Part shown: positions 52,332 to 61,334 of the stretch, in pieces | Numbering within the stretch: the stretch's first letter is position 1 | Layout: each line of letters starts with the position of its first letter | Source: Bacteroidota bacterium | GTDB lineage: Bacteria; Bacteroidota; Bacteroidia; Cytophagales; Cyclobacteriaceae | Assembly (NCBI GenBank): GCA_016866235.1 | Contig: VGMW01000005.1 | Location: 150,007-214,006, forward strand | Length of the DNA stretch: 64,000 bases | Direction of reading: 5' to 3' | Program-made: the position numbers and the translations under genes | Notes under the pieces: model-generated | Database searches by the model: none | Seen by the model: only the letters and a program-made list of their open reading frames with translations | What the model was told of the DNA's origin: nothing

Positions 52332-53462
52332 ATGAATTTCCGTTTGGAGGCAACCGATCGCAATACCCATGCCAGGGCAGGGGTTATCGAAACCGATCAC
52401 GGCCCTATTGCTACCCCGGTGTTTATGCCTGTGGGTACCGCTGGATCAGTGAAAGCTGTCCACCAAAGGGAACTGGTTCATGACATACACGCGCGAATCA
52501 TCTTAGGAAACACCTACCATCTGTACCTTAGGCCTGGTACCGAAATTTTAGTAAAGGCCGGTGGTCTTCATCGATTCAACGGATGGTCAGGTCCAATCCT
52601 AACCGACAGTGGAGGCTATCAGGTATACTCCTTGTCTGAAAACCGCAAGATTACAGAGGAAGGTGTAACGTTCCGGTCACACATCGACGGCAGTACACAT
52701 GTATTCACACCTGAGTCGGTGATGGATTTACAGCGTTCCATTGGTGCTGATTTTATCATGGCCTTTGACGAGTGCACTCCGTACCCGTGCGACTATGATT
52801 ATGCTGCACGATCTCTCAAAATTACCCACCAATGGCTTCAGCGCTGCATCAAAAGATTCTCTGAAACCACCAATAAGTATGGCTACCAACAGGCCTTACT
52901 TCCGATTGTTCAGGGAAGTGTTTACCCAGATCTGCGCAGGCAATCCGCGCAATTTATTTCGGACCAGGATCAGTTTGCCAATGCCATCGGAGGATTATCG
53001 GTGGGGGAGCCCCATGAGGATATGTATGCCATGACGGGTTTGGTATGCGAAATACTTCCAAAGGAAAAACCAAGGTATCTGATGGGTGTTGGTACACCTG
53101 AAAATATCCTCGAATGCATTGCGCTGGGCGTCGATATGTTTGACTGTGTAATGCCTACCCGTAATGCCAGAAATGGTATGCTTTTCACCACTGATGGAAT
53201 CATCAACATCCGAAATGAAAAGTGGAAGGATGATTTTTCCCCCATCGATTCCACGCTCGGGGGTTATGTCAGTACACAACACAGCAAGGCTTATCTTCGG
53301 CACCTGATCATCAGCAAAGAAATCCTTGGCGCGCAAATTGCTTCAATCCACAACCTAACTTTTTACCTTTGGCTGGTGGATACTGCCCGCGAACATATTC
53401 TTAAGGGGACATTTTCAGATTGGAAAAAGTCTATGACTGAACGCATTACTCGCCGACTCTGA
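52332..53462 (+). CDS. tgt: Queuine/preQ1 tRNA-ribosyltransferase
   Basis: A 376-residue TGT, which exchanges guanine-34 of certain tRNAs for a queuosine precursor. Catalytic residues are present: Asp92 in LTDSGGYQVYS and the nucleophile Asp in GVDMFDCVMPTR (268-271). The C-terminal zinc site is altered: where other TGTs have CxCxxC before the YLRHL segment, this one reads DSTLGGYVSTQHS (306-318), with all three cysteines gone, although the final histidine (His340 in SIHNL) remains. I think this may be common in Bacteroidota TGTs, but cannot check. It starts 5 bases after its own -7 box and is followed 5 bases later by an lptF/G-type gene. Confidence 0.95.
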   Translation: MNFRLEATDRNTHARAGVIETDHGPIATPVFMPVGTAGSVKAVHQRELVHDIHARIILGNTYHLYLRPGTEILVKAGGLHRFNGWSGPILTDSGGYQVYSLSENRKITEEGVTFRSHIDGSTHVFTPESVMDLQRSIGADFIMAFDECTPYPCDYDYAARSLKITHQWLQRCIKRFSETTNKYGYQQALLPIVQGSVYPDLRRQSAQFISDQDQFANAIGGLSVGEPHEDMYAMTGLVCEILPKEKPRYLMGVGTPENILECIALGVDMFDCVMPTRNARNGMLFTTDGIINIRNEKWKDDFSPIDSTLGGYVSTQHSKAYLRHLIISKEILGAQIASIHNLTFYLWLVDTAREHILKGTFSDWKKSMTERITRRL

Positions 53463-53467
53463 TCTAC

Positions 53468-54562
53468 ATGCGTATTCTGGATCGCTACATTCTTAAAAAA
53501 GTTCTGTCGACATTTCTTTTTGTCGTCCTGATGCTTACTGCGATCATTTTGGTTATTGACGTCACCGAGAAGATGGACAAGTTTGCCCGGAACAATCTGT
53601 CGCTGCCGGTGGTTCTGAGTTACTATGGGGATTTTATTCCTTGGATTGCCGGCCTGCTGACACCCATTACGGTTTTTATCAGCGTTGTTTTTGTGACCTC
53701 AAGGCTAGCGGCACACTCAGAGATCATTGCCATGCTGAGCAGTGGCATCAGTTTCCGAAGGCTGTTGGTTCCGTATTTTCTGGCGGCTTCAGTTATTGCG
53801 GGAATAAGTTTTGTGCTCAACGGCTGGATTATTCCGCAATCCAATCGATCCAGGGTCATTTTTGAGTTGAAATATTTTGAGAATAAACTTTACTACGACC
53901 GAAGAAATGTACACATGCAGCTCTCACCTGATGTCTATCTCTTTCTTCAGAATTATAACAACCAGACCAATACCGGCTATCTGTTTACGTTGGAGAAATT
54001 CACCGATAACCGACTTACCGAAAAGTTGATGGCCGACAACATCACCTGGGACACGGTGCAGTCGAAGTGGATACTCAGAAACTGGACCTTAAAAAAAGTT
54101 GATGCCATTTTTAATGAAGTTTCCGGTAAAAATATTTTTACCACCACTGGAAATGAGATTGACACGGTTCTGGCCATAACACCGAAAGATTTTGAAAATG
54201 AAATGAGGCAGTACGATGGCATGACCATTTCTGAACTCAGAAGCCATATTGCCAAAATGAAATTCAGAGGACTGACCGGTGTTGAAAATTATCAGACCGA
54301 GCTCCACATCCGCTTTTCTTCTCCGTTTACCACCTTCGTTCTTGTGTTTATGGGCGTGATCGTATCTTCCAGAAAGTCTAGGGGCGGGACTGGATTTCAG
54401 ATAGCGCTCGGCTTTTTTCTTTCGTTTGTTTTCATTCTGTTCTTCATACTTAGCCGAACGTTTGCAGAGGCCGGTGACCTATCGCCATTGTTAGCGGCTT
54501 GGATTCCCAACATCATATTTGCCGGAATAGCCGGCTTCATGTACCGCTACGTTCCCCGATAA
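53468..54562 (+). CDS. LptF/LptG-type lipopolysaccharide export permease
   Basis: A 364-residue YjgP/YjgQ permease. It begins with MRILDRYILKKVLSTFLFV, the usual first helix, has membrane segments near residues 10-30, 50-75 and 95-120, a long periplasmic jellyroll-like domain (130-265) and three C-terminal helices. Members form the LptFG transmembrane pair that extracts LPS from the inner membrane with LptB. Only one gene is here; LptF and LptG cannot be told apart. It follows tgt by 5 bases and precedes the EamA gene by 5. Confidence 0.9.
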   Translation: MRILDRYILKKVLSTFLFVVLMLTAIILVIDVTEKMDKFARNNLSLPVVLSYYGDFIPWIAGLLTPITVFISVVFVTSRLAAHSEIIAMLSSGISFRRLLVPYFLAASVIAGISFVLNGWIIPQSNRSRVIFELKYFENKLYYDRRNVHMQLSPDVYLFLQNYNNQTNTGYLFTLEKFTDNRLTEKLMADNITWDTVQSKWILRNWTLKKVDAIFNEVSGKNIFTTTGNEIDTVLAITPKDFENEMRQYDGMTISELRSHIAKMKFRGLTGVENYQTELHIRFSSPFTTFVLVFMGVIVSSRKSRGGTGFQIALGFFLSFVFILFFILSRTFAEAGDLSPLLAAWIPNIIFAGIAGFMYRYVPR

Positions 54563-54567
54563 AAAGG

Positions 54568-55443
54568 ATGCTGCGCGATTATTTAAAACTTCATTTTGTT
54601 GTTTTCTTGTGGGGCACCACAGCTGTTATGGCTAAGCTCATCACCATACCGGCTACGGAAATGCTTTTCCATCGCACCTGGATGGCTGCGGCGGGATTGT
54701 TTGTTCTGGCGCTGATTTCCGGAACAGTTTTAAAATACACCTGGAAGGATCTGCTCAGTATGCTGGGCATCGGCCTGATTGTTGGATTGCATTGGGTGGC
54801 CTTTTTTGTTGGGGGACAGATTTCAACGGCTTCCTTAAGTCTGGTGGGTTTCGCAACCTGTTCCTTGTGGGCTGCGTTGCTGGAGCCATTGGTGAACCGA
54901 CAGCCGGTGCGGGCACTGGAGGTATTTCTTGGGTTGGTGGTTATGGCGGGGCTCTATATCATCTTCCGTTCAGAGTTTCATTTTATGACCGGATTTCTTC
55001 TGAGCATCCTGTCTGGACTGCTGGCAGCGGTTTTTGGAATCATGAATTCCAAACTCGTCAAACGGATATCGTCGGTGGCCATTGCTTTTTATGAAATGGT
55101 CGGTGCTTTCGTATTTGTTGTGCTCATGCTACCTCTTTATCAGGCTTATTATGCAGAAGGCGGTGAACTTCAAATGATCCCTGCACCAACCGATTGGATT
55201 TACCTTTTGATCCTTTCTCTCTTGTGTTCCGTTTTTGCATTTACCATGTCGGTGGACTTAATGAAGCGGTTGTCCGTTTTTACCGTTCAGCTCACCCTTA
55301 ACCTGGAACCGGTTTACGGGATAATCCTTGCTGTGATTCTTTTGGGAGAAGGAAGTGTCATGGGTACTTCTTTTTATGTTGGGACTTCCTTGATTCTTGT
55401 GGCAGTCCTGTTGTATCCCTGGCTGAAGAAACGATTAACTTAA
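54568..55443 (+). CDS. EamA/DMT-family transporter
   Basis: A 291-residue protein with ten predicted membrane helices in two EamA repeats (FLWGTTAVMAKLITIP in the first helix, LNLEPVYGIILAVILLGE in the second repeat). The ATG at 54568, preceded by AAAAGG, is preferred over an upstream frame inside the lptF/G-type gene. Members export amino acids or metabolites; substrate unknown. Its TAA overlaps the TAA of convergent ispE by two bases. Confidence 0.88.
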   Translation: MLRDYLKLHFVVFLWGTTAVMAKLITIPATEMLFHRTWMAAAGLFVLALISGTVLKYTWKDLLSMLGIGLIVGLHWVAFFVGGQISTASLSLVGFATCSLWAALLEPLVNRQPVRALEVFLGLVVMAGLYIIFRSEFHFMTGFLLSILSGLLAAVFGIMNSKLVKRISSVAIAFYEMVGAFVFVVLMLPLYQAYYAEGGELQMIPAPTDWIYLLILSLLCSVFAFTMSVDLMKRLSVFTVQLTLNLEPVYGIILAVILLGEGSVMGTSFYVGTSLILVAVLLYPWLKKRLT

Positions 55444-56249
55444 TCGAGTTTCCCGCACCAAACCGTTTGTGCGTGAAATTCATTTTTGACGGGTGGTTCC
55501 GATTCAAAAATGCCAAACAATGCTGACCCTGAACCGGACATGCCTGCAAAGGCTGCACCGAGGTCGTAAAGTTTCTCTCTGATGAGCGGAAGTTCCTCAA
55601 TGGTTCTGAAGGCATGATCCTCAAATCCATTGGTGAGGTGATTTCTCCATTCAGTAACCGGAATGGTCTCCAGAATTTCCTTCAGTGGTTTTTTGGGGTT
55701 TTCCATCCGGACATTGCGATAAGCTTCAGCAGTGGAAATGGATTCAACGGGTTTGACCAGGACAATAAATTTACCTCTTAGGCTAAGGGATATACTACTG
55801 AAAATCTCACCTCGTCCGGTGGCGATCTTTGGTACGGGCGAAATAAAAAAAGGGCAGTCACTACCAAGTTTTGCCGCCAGTGACTCCAGGATTTGATCGG
55901 GGAGATTCAGCTTGAACTGGTGGTTGAGCAGGCGCAACATGGAGGCGCCATCTGCAGATCCGCCACCCAGTCCTGCGCCATGAGGTACGGCTTTGTGCAA
56001 ATAGCAAGCGACAGCAGGAACATTATACTCCTGATGCATAAGCTCCCATGCCTTGAAGCAGATGTTGACGGTATTTTCCGGAAATACGGCGCCCGATAAT
56101 TCAAGCGACCATTTTTCTGCAGGAATAATTTCCAGGGCGTCGGTCCAGCCAACTGGATAAAAGCAGGTTTCTAAGTCATGGTAGCCATCAGCTCTTTTAG
56201 AGAGCACCCGGAGACCTAGATTGATCTTGCATCCGGGAAAGGCAACCAT
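55440..56249 (-). CDS. ispE: 4-diphosphocytidyl-2-C-methyl-D-erythritol kinase
   Basis: A 269-residue GHMP-family kinase of the methylerythritol phosphate route to isoprenoids. It has the N-terminal INLGLRVLSKRADGYHDLET motif, the ATP-binding HGAGLGGGSADGASMLR near residue 90, and FAGMSGSGSALFGIF near residue 235. It phosphorylates CDP-methylerythritol. It is 14 bases downstream of fabI on the same strand, probably one transcript; no other MEP gene is nearby. It converges with the EamA gene, their stop codons overlapping. Confidence 0.95.
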   Translation of the reverse strand: MVAFPGCKINLGLRVLSKRADGYHDLETCFYPVGWTDALEIIPAEKWSLELSGAVFPENTVNICFKAWELMHQEYNVPAVACYLHKAVPHGAGLGGGSADGASMLRLLNHQFKLNLPDQILESLAAKLGSDCPFFISPVPKIATGRGEIFSSISLSLRGKFIVLVKPVESISTAEAYRNVRMENPKKPLKEILETIPVTEWRNHLTNGFEDHAFRTIEELPLIREKLYDLGAAFAGMSGSGSALFGIFESEPPVKNEFHAQTVWCGKLD

Positions 56250-56263
56250 GGTCTATTTCCGGA

Positions 56264-57076
56264 TTACTTGGAAAGCCTGTTGATCAGGTCGTCGGTGATT
56301 CCGGTACTGGAGAATCCACCATCGTGCATCAGGTTCTGCATGGTAACCATTCTGCTGTAATCGGAGAACATCAGGATGATGTAGTTGGCGCAATCTTCTG
56401 CAGTTGCATTGCCCAGAGGCGACATCATTTGTGCGTAGTCGTAAAAGACATCGAATCCGGTGATGCCTGCACCTGCGGTTGTTTTCGTAGGTGATTGTGA
56501 AATGGTATTCACCCTGACTTTTTTCAGTTTGGCAAAACGGTAACCATAGCTTCTGGCAATTGACTCCAGTACTGCTTTTGCTTGCGCCATATCAGAGTAG
56601 TCTGGGAAAGTTCTTTGAGCAGCAATGTAACTGAGTGCTACAATCGATCCCCACTCATTCATTGCGTCGAGCTTTTCTGCGGTTTGCAAAACTTTATGAA
56701 AAGATAAACCAGAGATGTCCAGTGTTTTCAGAAACCATTCGTAGTTGATATCGCCATAAGGTTTATCCTTTCTTACGTTTGGACTCATGCCAATAGAGTG
56801 TAAAACGAAATCAATTTTGCCGCCCAGCACTTCCATTGATTTGGTGAAAAGATTCTGAAGATCCTGCTCCGAGGTTGCATCTGCGGGAATCACCTGGGTG
56901 TTGCACTGACTGGCCAGGTCATTGATTTTACCCATCCGCATGGCGATGGGAGCGTTGGTCAGGGTGAAGGTGGCGCCTTCCTCGAAAATTTTAACGGCTG
57001 TTTTCCAAGCGATGGAATTTTCATCCAATGCCCCGAAAATGATGCCTCTTTTACCTTTTAAAAGCTGGTGAATCAT
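56264..57076 (-). CDS. fabI: Enoyl-[acyl-carrier-protein] reductase [NADH]
   Basis: A 270-residue short-chain dehydrogenase of the FabI type. The start at 57076 (MIHQLLKGKRGIIFGA) gives the normal N-terminus; a frame extending upstream is not convincing. Motifs are GALDENSIAW for NADH binding, HSIGM, LSYIAAQR and the catalytic pair in PDYSDMAQAKAVL (Tyr, then Lys after six residues). It carries out the last reduction of each cycle of fatty-acid synthesis and is the target of triclosan-type inhibitors in other bacteria. It is followed by ispE. Confidence 0.95.
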   Translation of the reverse strand: MIHQLLKGKRGIIFGALDENSIAWKTAVKIFEEGATFTLTNAPIAMRMGKINDLASQCNTQVIPADATSEQDLQNLFTKSMEVLGGKIDFVLHSIGMSPNVRKDKPYGDINYEWFLKTLDISGLSFHKVLQTAEKLDAMNEWGSIVALSYIAAQRTFPDYSDMAQAKAVLESIARSYGYRFAKLKKVRVNTISQSPTKTTAGAGITGFDVFYDYAQMMSPLGNATAEDCANYIILMFSDYSRMVTMQNLMHDGGFSSTGITDDLINRLSK

Positions 57077-57268
57077 ATTAAAACTCAGTTTTTCGCACGC
57101 AAGTAAACACACGGTTTGGTGGAATCAAAATGGCTTTTTGACCAATGAAAGGCTTGAAAGTGCTGCTCTGGCCTTATATGGGCAATTAAGTTATGGTGAC
57201 TTTTCGTGTATTGTTTGGGGTGATTTCGCACAGAATCTGATTCGAGGATTGGTGAATTTTGAGATTGG
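57077..57268. other. Divergent intergenic region between fabI and nuoH
   Basis: 192 bases with outward-facing starts. No exact TAnnTTTG element is seen on either strand; TATTGTTTG on the plus strand (about 57209-57217) is off by one base in spacing. No gene or hairpin is supported. Confidence 0.3.
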
Positions 57269-58318
57269 ATGTCAAGCGTCTGGTTCATATTACCCTTTTT
57301 GTTGTTCTACACGGTTTTTGCTGTGTATGCGGAACGAAAGCTTTCGGCCTTTATTCAGAACAGGCTAGGGCCAATGGAAGCTGGTCCGTGGGGATTGTTT
57401 CAGTCCGTTGCTGACCTGTTAAAATTGCTGCACAAGGAGCACATTGCTCCGGCTTCAGCCCATCCCATTTTGTTCCGGTTGGCACCGGTAATATTGTTTG
57501 CATCCGTCTTTGCGGGAATGTCCGTTTTGCCGGTGGGTCCGGGTTGGGGAGGGGCAGGGATTTCATCTCCGTTGTTTTTCATGATCGCGGTGCTTTCGGT
57601 GGAAATCATCGGAGTGCTTGCTGCAGGGTATGCTTCAGGAAACAAATACAGCACGTTGGGTGCTGTTCGATCGGTCGCTCAGATAATTTCCTATGAAATA
57701 CCGCTTGGTTTGTGCGTATTGTGTGTGGTGCTGTTCACGGGCTCGATGGATCTGAATGAAATCAGTTTAATGCAGGGCCCGCAGGAGCAGGGATATTTTT
57801 TGGGAATACCAGCTTTAATGGTTGATGGCGGCGCTGGATTTGCAGTGTGGAACATTTTTAAAATGCCTGTACTGATTCCGGTGTGGATAATATTTTTCAT
57901 TTGTTCACTGGCAGAATCCAATCGTGCACCGTTTGATTTGCCCGAAGCCGAGTCGGAACTGGTTGCTGGTTTTCATACTGAGTACAGTGGTTTCCCGTGG
58001 GCCGTGATCATGTTGGCCGAATATGGGATGATGCTGTTGACCAGTTTATTGAGTGTGATTTTATTTTTTGGTTCATGGAATTCTCCGCTACCTGATTTAG
58101 GATCCATTGCCTTAAACCGTTGGACCACCGGTCCGGTGTGGGGTGTATTTTGGTTGTATGGCAAGGGATTGTTTTTGGTGATGTTGCAAATCTGGGTACG
58201 TTGGACTTTCCCCAGGGTTCGCATAAACCAGATGATTTCATTAAGTTGGAAATATCTGACGCCTGCTGCCATGGTGGCTTTGGTTTTAACAGGATTATGG
58301 AGGTTAATTTTGATCTAA
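57269..58318 (+). CDS. nuoH: NADH-quinone oxidoreductase subunit H, isolated gene
   Basis: A 349-residue NuoH-type membrane subunit with about eight helices. Signatures are ERKLSAFIQNRLGPMEAGPWGLFQSVADLLKLLHKE near the start, SYEIPLGL, and ESNRAPFDLPEAESELVAGFHTEYSG, the quinone-site loop. NuoH links the hydrophilic arm and membrane arm of complex I. No other nuo gene is in the window, which is unusual; it is followed with zero spacing by a sensor kinase gene. It could be a dispersed complex I gene or belong to a related membrane-bound complex. Confidence 0.9.
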   Translation: MSSVWFILPFLLFYTVFAVYAERKLSAFIQNRLGPMEAGPWGLFQSVADLLKLLHKEHIAPASAHPILFRLAPVILFASVFAGMSVLPVGPGWGGAGISSPLFFMIAVLSVEIIGVLAAGYASGNKYSTLGAVRSVAQIISYEIPLGLCVLCVVLFTGSMDLNEISLMQGPQEQGYFLGIPALMVDGGAGFAVWNIFKMPVLIPVWIIFFICSLAESNRAPFDLPEAESELVAGFHTEYSGFPWAVIMLAEYGMMLLTSLLSVILFFGSWNSPLPDLGSIALNRWTTGPVWGVFWLYGKGLFLVMLQIWVRWTFPRVRINQMISLSWKYLTPAAMVALVLTGLWRLILI

Positions 58319-60349
58319 ATGAATAAGTTGAAAGCATTGGTGTGGTTGATTATGGTTCTGGTTCTGGCTGGAGTCAACGTAGACGCCCATCACGATAGTT
58401 TGGAGGATTTAAAAGCGGCGTTTGGTAAAGTCAAAGGACCCACAGCCCGATTTAAAGTCGCCGATAGTTTATACCGTAAGTACAGTGAGTCGGATCTGAC
58501 CATTGCATCTTTTTTTGCCAATCAGATGTATTTGCTTTCTGATAGCGTTAAAACGGATGAGGCGTCTATAAAAAGCAATCATGCCATGTCATTGACGCTT
58601 GGCTACCTGGGTGATTTCACCGGATCGATAGCTTTTTGTCAGCGGGAGTTGGACTTAGGAACTCGATTGAAGGATTCATTGGTTATTTCCAGGGCCTACA
58701 TCAACATGGGTGATAATTATACTGAACTGGGTCAGTACAACCTGGCGTACTATTATTTGTCTAAGGCCATGGAAATCTCTCTTCAATCCAGTAATGAAAT
58801 TGATGCGGAATATGCCACGCATAATTTTGGTCGGGTTCACAAGGAGCTCGGGCAATACCGTCAGGCCATTGAATATTTTAATCGGGCAGAGGAATTGAGT
58901 GCGGCTCTAAATGATGTGCAGAGCCCGATGTATACCCTTCGTGAAATGGGTGATGTGGCCATGCGTCAGGGTAAATATGAAGAAGCACTTGAAAAACTGA
59001 AGCGCGCATTGCAATTGTCCTATGATTTGGATGTACAGGTTGTCCGGCCTGATATTTTTATTGACTTAGGAAGATTGTACATCGAAATGGCCAAGCCGGA
59101 TCAGGCGTTGTCATACTACGATTCAGCCAGGTCATTGGGTCGTTCCTTGGGCAACAAATTTATCCAGGCCAAGTGTTTGGTCGGTTACGGTAAAATTTTC
59201 CGTTTGAAGAAAAATTCCGCTGCGGCAACCGCAAACTTCCTTCAGGCTCTTGATTTGGCTACGGCAATCCGTGCAAAGGTTATCCAAATCACCTGTCTTG
59301 ATCAGCTTGCTTCGCTGGCCGAAAGTCAAGGAAACTTTAAAGATGGTTTGTCTTATTATAAGCGGTATGAGCTTATCAAAGACAGTCTTTATAATAAGGA
59401 TATTCCAGATCAGACGCTTAAGTATCAGATGCAGTTCCTCAAGGAATCCAAAGACCGGGAAATTGCATCCTTGAATGAGATTAATCAACTCAGAGATGCG
59501 GAGCTTGATAAACAACAGCTCATTAGAAATCTGCTCATTGTGGTCATGGGGGTTGGTGGAATTCTCCTGTATTTGCTTTACCGCAGCAACTCCAGAAGAA
59601 GACAGGCAAATGATCAGTTGGAAAATCAGCGAAAAGAGCTCGAGCGCAGAAGTGATGAACTGGAGGAACTCAATCGCGTAAAGGATAAATTCTTCTCCAT
59701 TATTTCTCACGACCTCCGTTCACCCATCAATTCCCTTTCAGGGGTATTGAATTTGATGGAAAAAAATGGTGTTACGGCTGAGGAACTTCCGTTGCTCACC
59801 CGTGAATTGAGGTTACAGTTCAATCACACCAAAAATCTGATCACGAATCTCTTGAACTGGGCGTTGCTTCAAATGGATAGGGTGACATTGAAGAAAGAAA
59901 AGCTGGAGCTAAGCTCGTTGGTGGAGGAAAACATTAAACTGAGCAAAACCCTTAGCAACAAAAATGTGGAGTTGATCAATCAGGTGGAGTCTGGAACGCA
60001 GTTTTATGGCGACCAGAACATGACCAATATGATTTTGCGCAACTTGATTTTAAATGCCGTTAAGTTCACGGAATCCGGTGGCAGGGTGCTCATTGGTGCT
60101 GAAGAGCGTGGCAAGGAACTGGTGGTTAGTGTGCAGGATAATGGGGTGGGGATACCACCAGATGTCCAGAAACTTCTTTTCACCAAGAACAACTCTTATA
60201 CTTCCCTGGGAACAGCCAATGAAAAGGGCACTGGTCTTGGATTAAATCTTTGTAAAGAATTTGCGGAGCGACAGGGTGGTAAAATCTGGTTCGATAGCCA
60301 GGTTGATATGGGCACTACTTTCTACTTCTCGATCCCTAAGCAGGGATAG
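58319..60349 (+). CDS. TPR-containing sensor histidine kinase
   Basis: A 676-residue membrane kinase. A signal peptide (1-23) is followed by about six tetratricopeptide repeats (~85-360), a membrane helix at 401-421, a coiled-coil (425-455), the HisKA domain with phospho-acceptor His464 (SHDLRSP), and an HATPase domain with Asn579 in the N-box, DNGVG (607-611) and GTGLGL (637-642). This is the periplasmic-TPR kinase type frequent in Bacteroidota. No response regulator is adjacent and no receiver domain is attached, so its partner is unknown. The ATG abuts the nuoH stop, indicating translational coupling. Its stop is 1 base from that of the convergent gene. Confidence 0.92.
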   Translation: MNKLKALVWLIMVLVLAGVNVDAHHDSLEDLKAAFGKVKGPTARFKVADSLYRKYSESDLTIASFFANQMYLLSDSVKTDEASIKSNHAMSLTLGYLGDFTGSIAFCQRELDLGTRLKDSLVISRAYINMGDNYTELGQYNLAYYYLSKAMEISLQSSNEIDAEYATHNFGRVHKELGQYRQAIEYFNRAEELSAALNDVQSPMYTLREMGDVAMRQGKYEEALEKLKRALQLSYDLDVQVVRPDIFIDLGRLYIEMAKPDQALSYYDSARSLGRSLGNKFIQAKCLVGYGKIFRLKKNSAAATANFLQALDLATAIRAKVIQITCLDQLASLAESQGNFKDGLSYYKRYELIKDSLYNKDIPDQTLKYQMQFLKESKDREIASLNEINQLRDAELDKQQLIRNLLIVVMGVGGILLYLLYRSNSRRRQANDQLENQRKELERRSDELEELNRVKDKFFSIISHDLRSPINSLSGVLNLMEKNGVTAEELPLLTRELRLQFNHTKNLITNLLNWALLQMDRVTLKKEKLELSSLVEENIKLSKTLSNKNVELINQVESGTQFYGDQNMTNMILRNLILNAVKFTESGGRVLIGAEERGKELVVSVQDNGVGIPPDVQKLLFTKNNSYTSLGTANEKGTGLGLNLCKEFAERQGGKIWFDSQVDMGTTFYFSIPKQG

Positions 60350-60350
60350 A

Positions 60351-61232
60351 CTATTGTACACCAAAGTTTTTCCAGGGCTTCCATTTTTTACCGGACAATA
60401 ACTTCAAAACTGAGCTCAGGTTAAATTCTGCCGGGCTCTCTACGGTATTGAGTTCACTCCAATCCAAAGGCATGGAAACGCTGGCGGTTGGTGTTGCCCG
60501 TAAACTCAACGGTGCTACAAGGGTTTGACCGGGATGATTTCGGTAGACATCAATAAACAATCGCTGGCCTCTTTTTATTTTTCTCAGCTCTGTAGTGGCG
60601 AGCCCGGGATTTTTTGATAAAAAGGATTGTGTGATTCCCATTGCGTAATCAAAGTCCGGGGCAATTTGTTTTTTACTCACAGGACAAATCAGATGAACTC
60701 CATTTTTACCAGAAGTTTTGATAAAAGTTTTGAGGCCTTCCGATTGAAGGTGTTCATGAAAAAGTTGAGAAAATGAAAGGACTTCTGAAAACTGCATGGA
60801 GGCAGGAGGATCCAGGTCAAAGAACAACAGTGAGTGCTTTTTGTAATCAGGAGGTCTGAGTCCAAGGATGTGGAATTCAATCGTACCAATGCCGGCCAGC
60901 CACTCAAGCGTGTGCGTTGAGTCGGCAACCATATAATCTTTTTTAACCTCAATGCCCCAACGTTTGGTTTTGATCCATTTGGGCGCGTTGGCAGGCGCGT
61001 TTTTCTGAAAGAATCCTGGGCTGTTCAATCCATTAGGAAAGCGTACCAAAGAGAGCAGTTGACCATTAATCCACTGCATCATTAAGGGGCCAACAGATTG
61101 GTAATAACCGATAACCTGGTTTTTAGTGATTCCCTTTTCAGGAAAAATAATCTTATCAGGATGGTTGATCGCAGGCTCAGCCTCAGGCTCCTGCTTTGAC
61201 GAAGTTTTCCAGGTTTTGAATAATCCCGACAC
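60351..61232 (-). CDS. Stand-alone LigD-type DNA polymerase/primase domain
   Basis: A 293-residue protein equivalent to the polymerase (PolDom) module of bacterial LigD. It shows HPDKIIFPEKGITK at the start, LVRFPNGLNSPGFFQKNAP, the metal-binding FDLDPP and TSGKNGVHL, and a C-terminal TLVAPLSLRAT. The module fills gaps and adds ribonucleotides during non-homologous end joining. Here it is separate from ligase and nuclease domains, and no ku gene lies in the window. No neighbour suggests its regulation. Confidence 0.9.
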   Translation of the reverse strand: MSGLFKTWKTSSKQEPEAEPAINHPDKIIFPEKGITKNQVIGYYQSVGPLMMQWINGQLLSLVRFPNGLNSPGFFQKNAPANAPKWIKTKRWGIEVKKDYMVADSTHTLEWLAGIGTIEFHILGLRPPDYKKHSLLFFDLDPPASMQFSEVLSFSQLFHEHLQSEGLKTFIKTSGKNGVHLICPVSKKQIAPDFDYAMGITQSFLSKNPGLATTELRKIKRGQRLFIDVYRNHPGQTLVAPLSLRATPTASVSMPLDWSELNTVESPAEFNLSSVLKLLSGKKWKPWKNFGVQ

Positions 61233-61334
61233 TATTGCATCCCCTCATTCAGGCATGCAACTTAGTTGTCTGCATCAGGATTCGGGAATGAGCAATGCGT
61301 TGTTGTGCAAGACAACGGTTATGATTGTTTTCCG

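Noticed and set aside
59132..59710. 192-codon open frame antisense to the sensor kinase
   Set aside because: Lies fully within the kinase coding region; composition is that of a reverse-strand shadow and no motif is seen.
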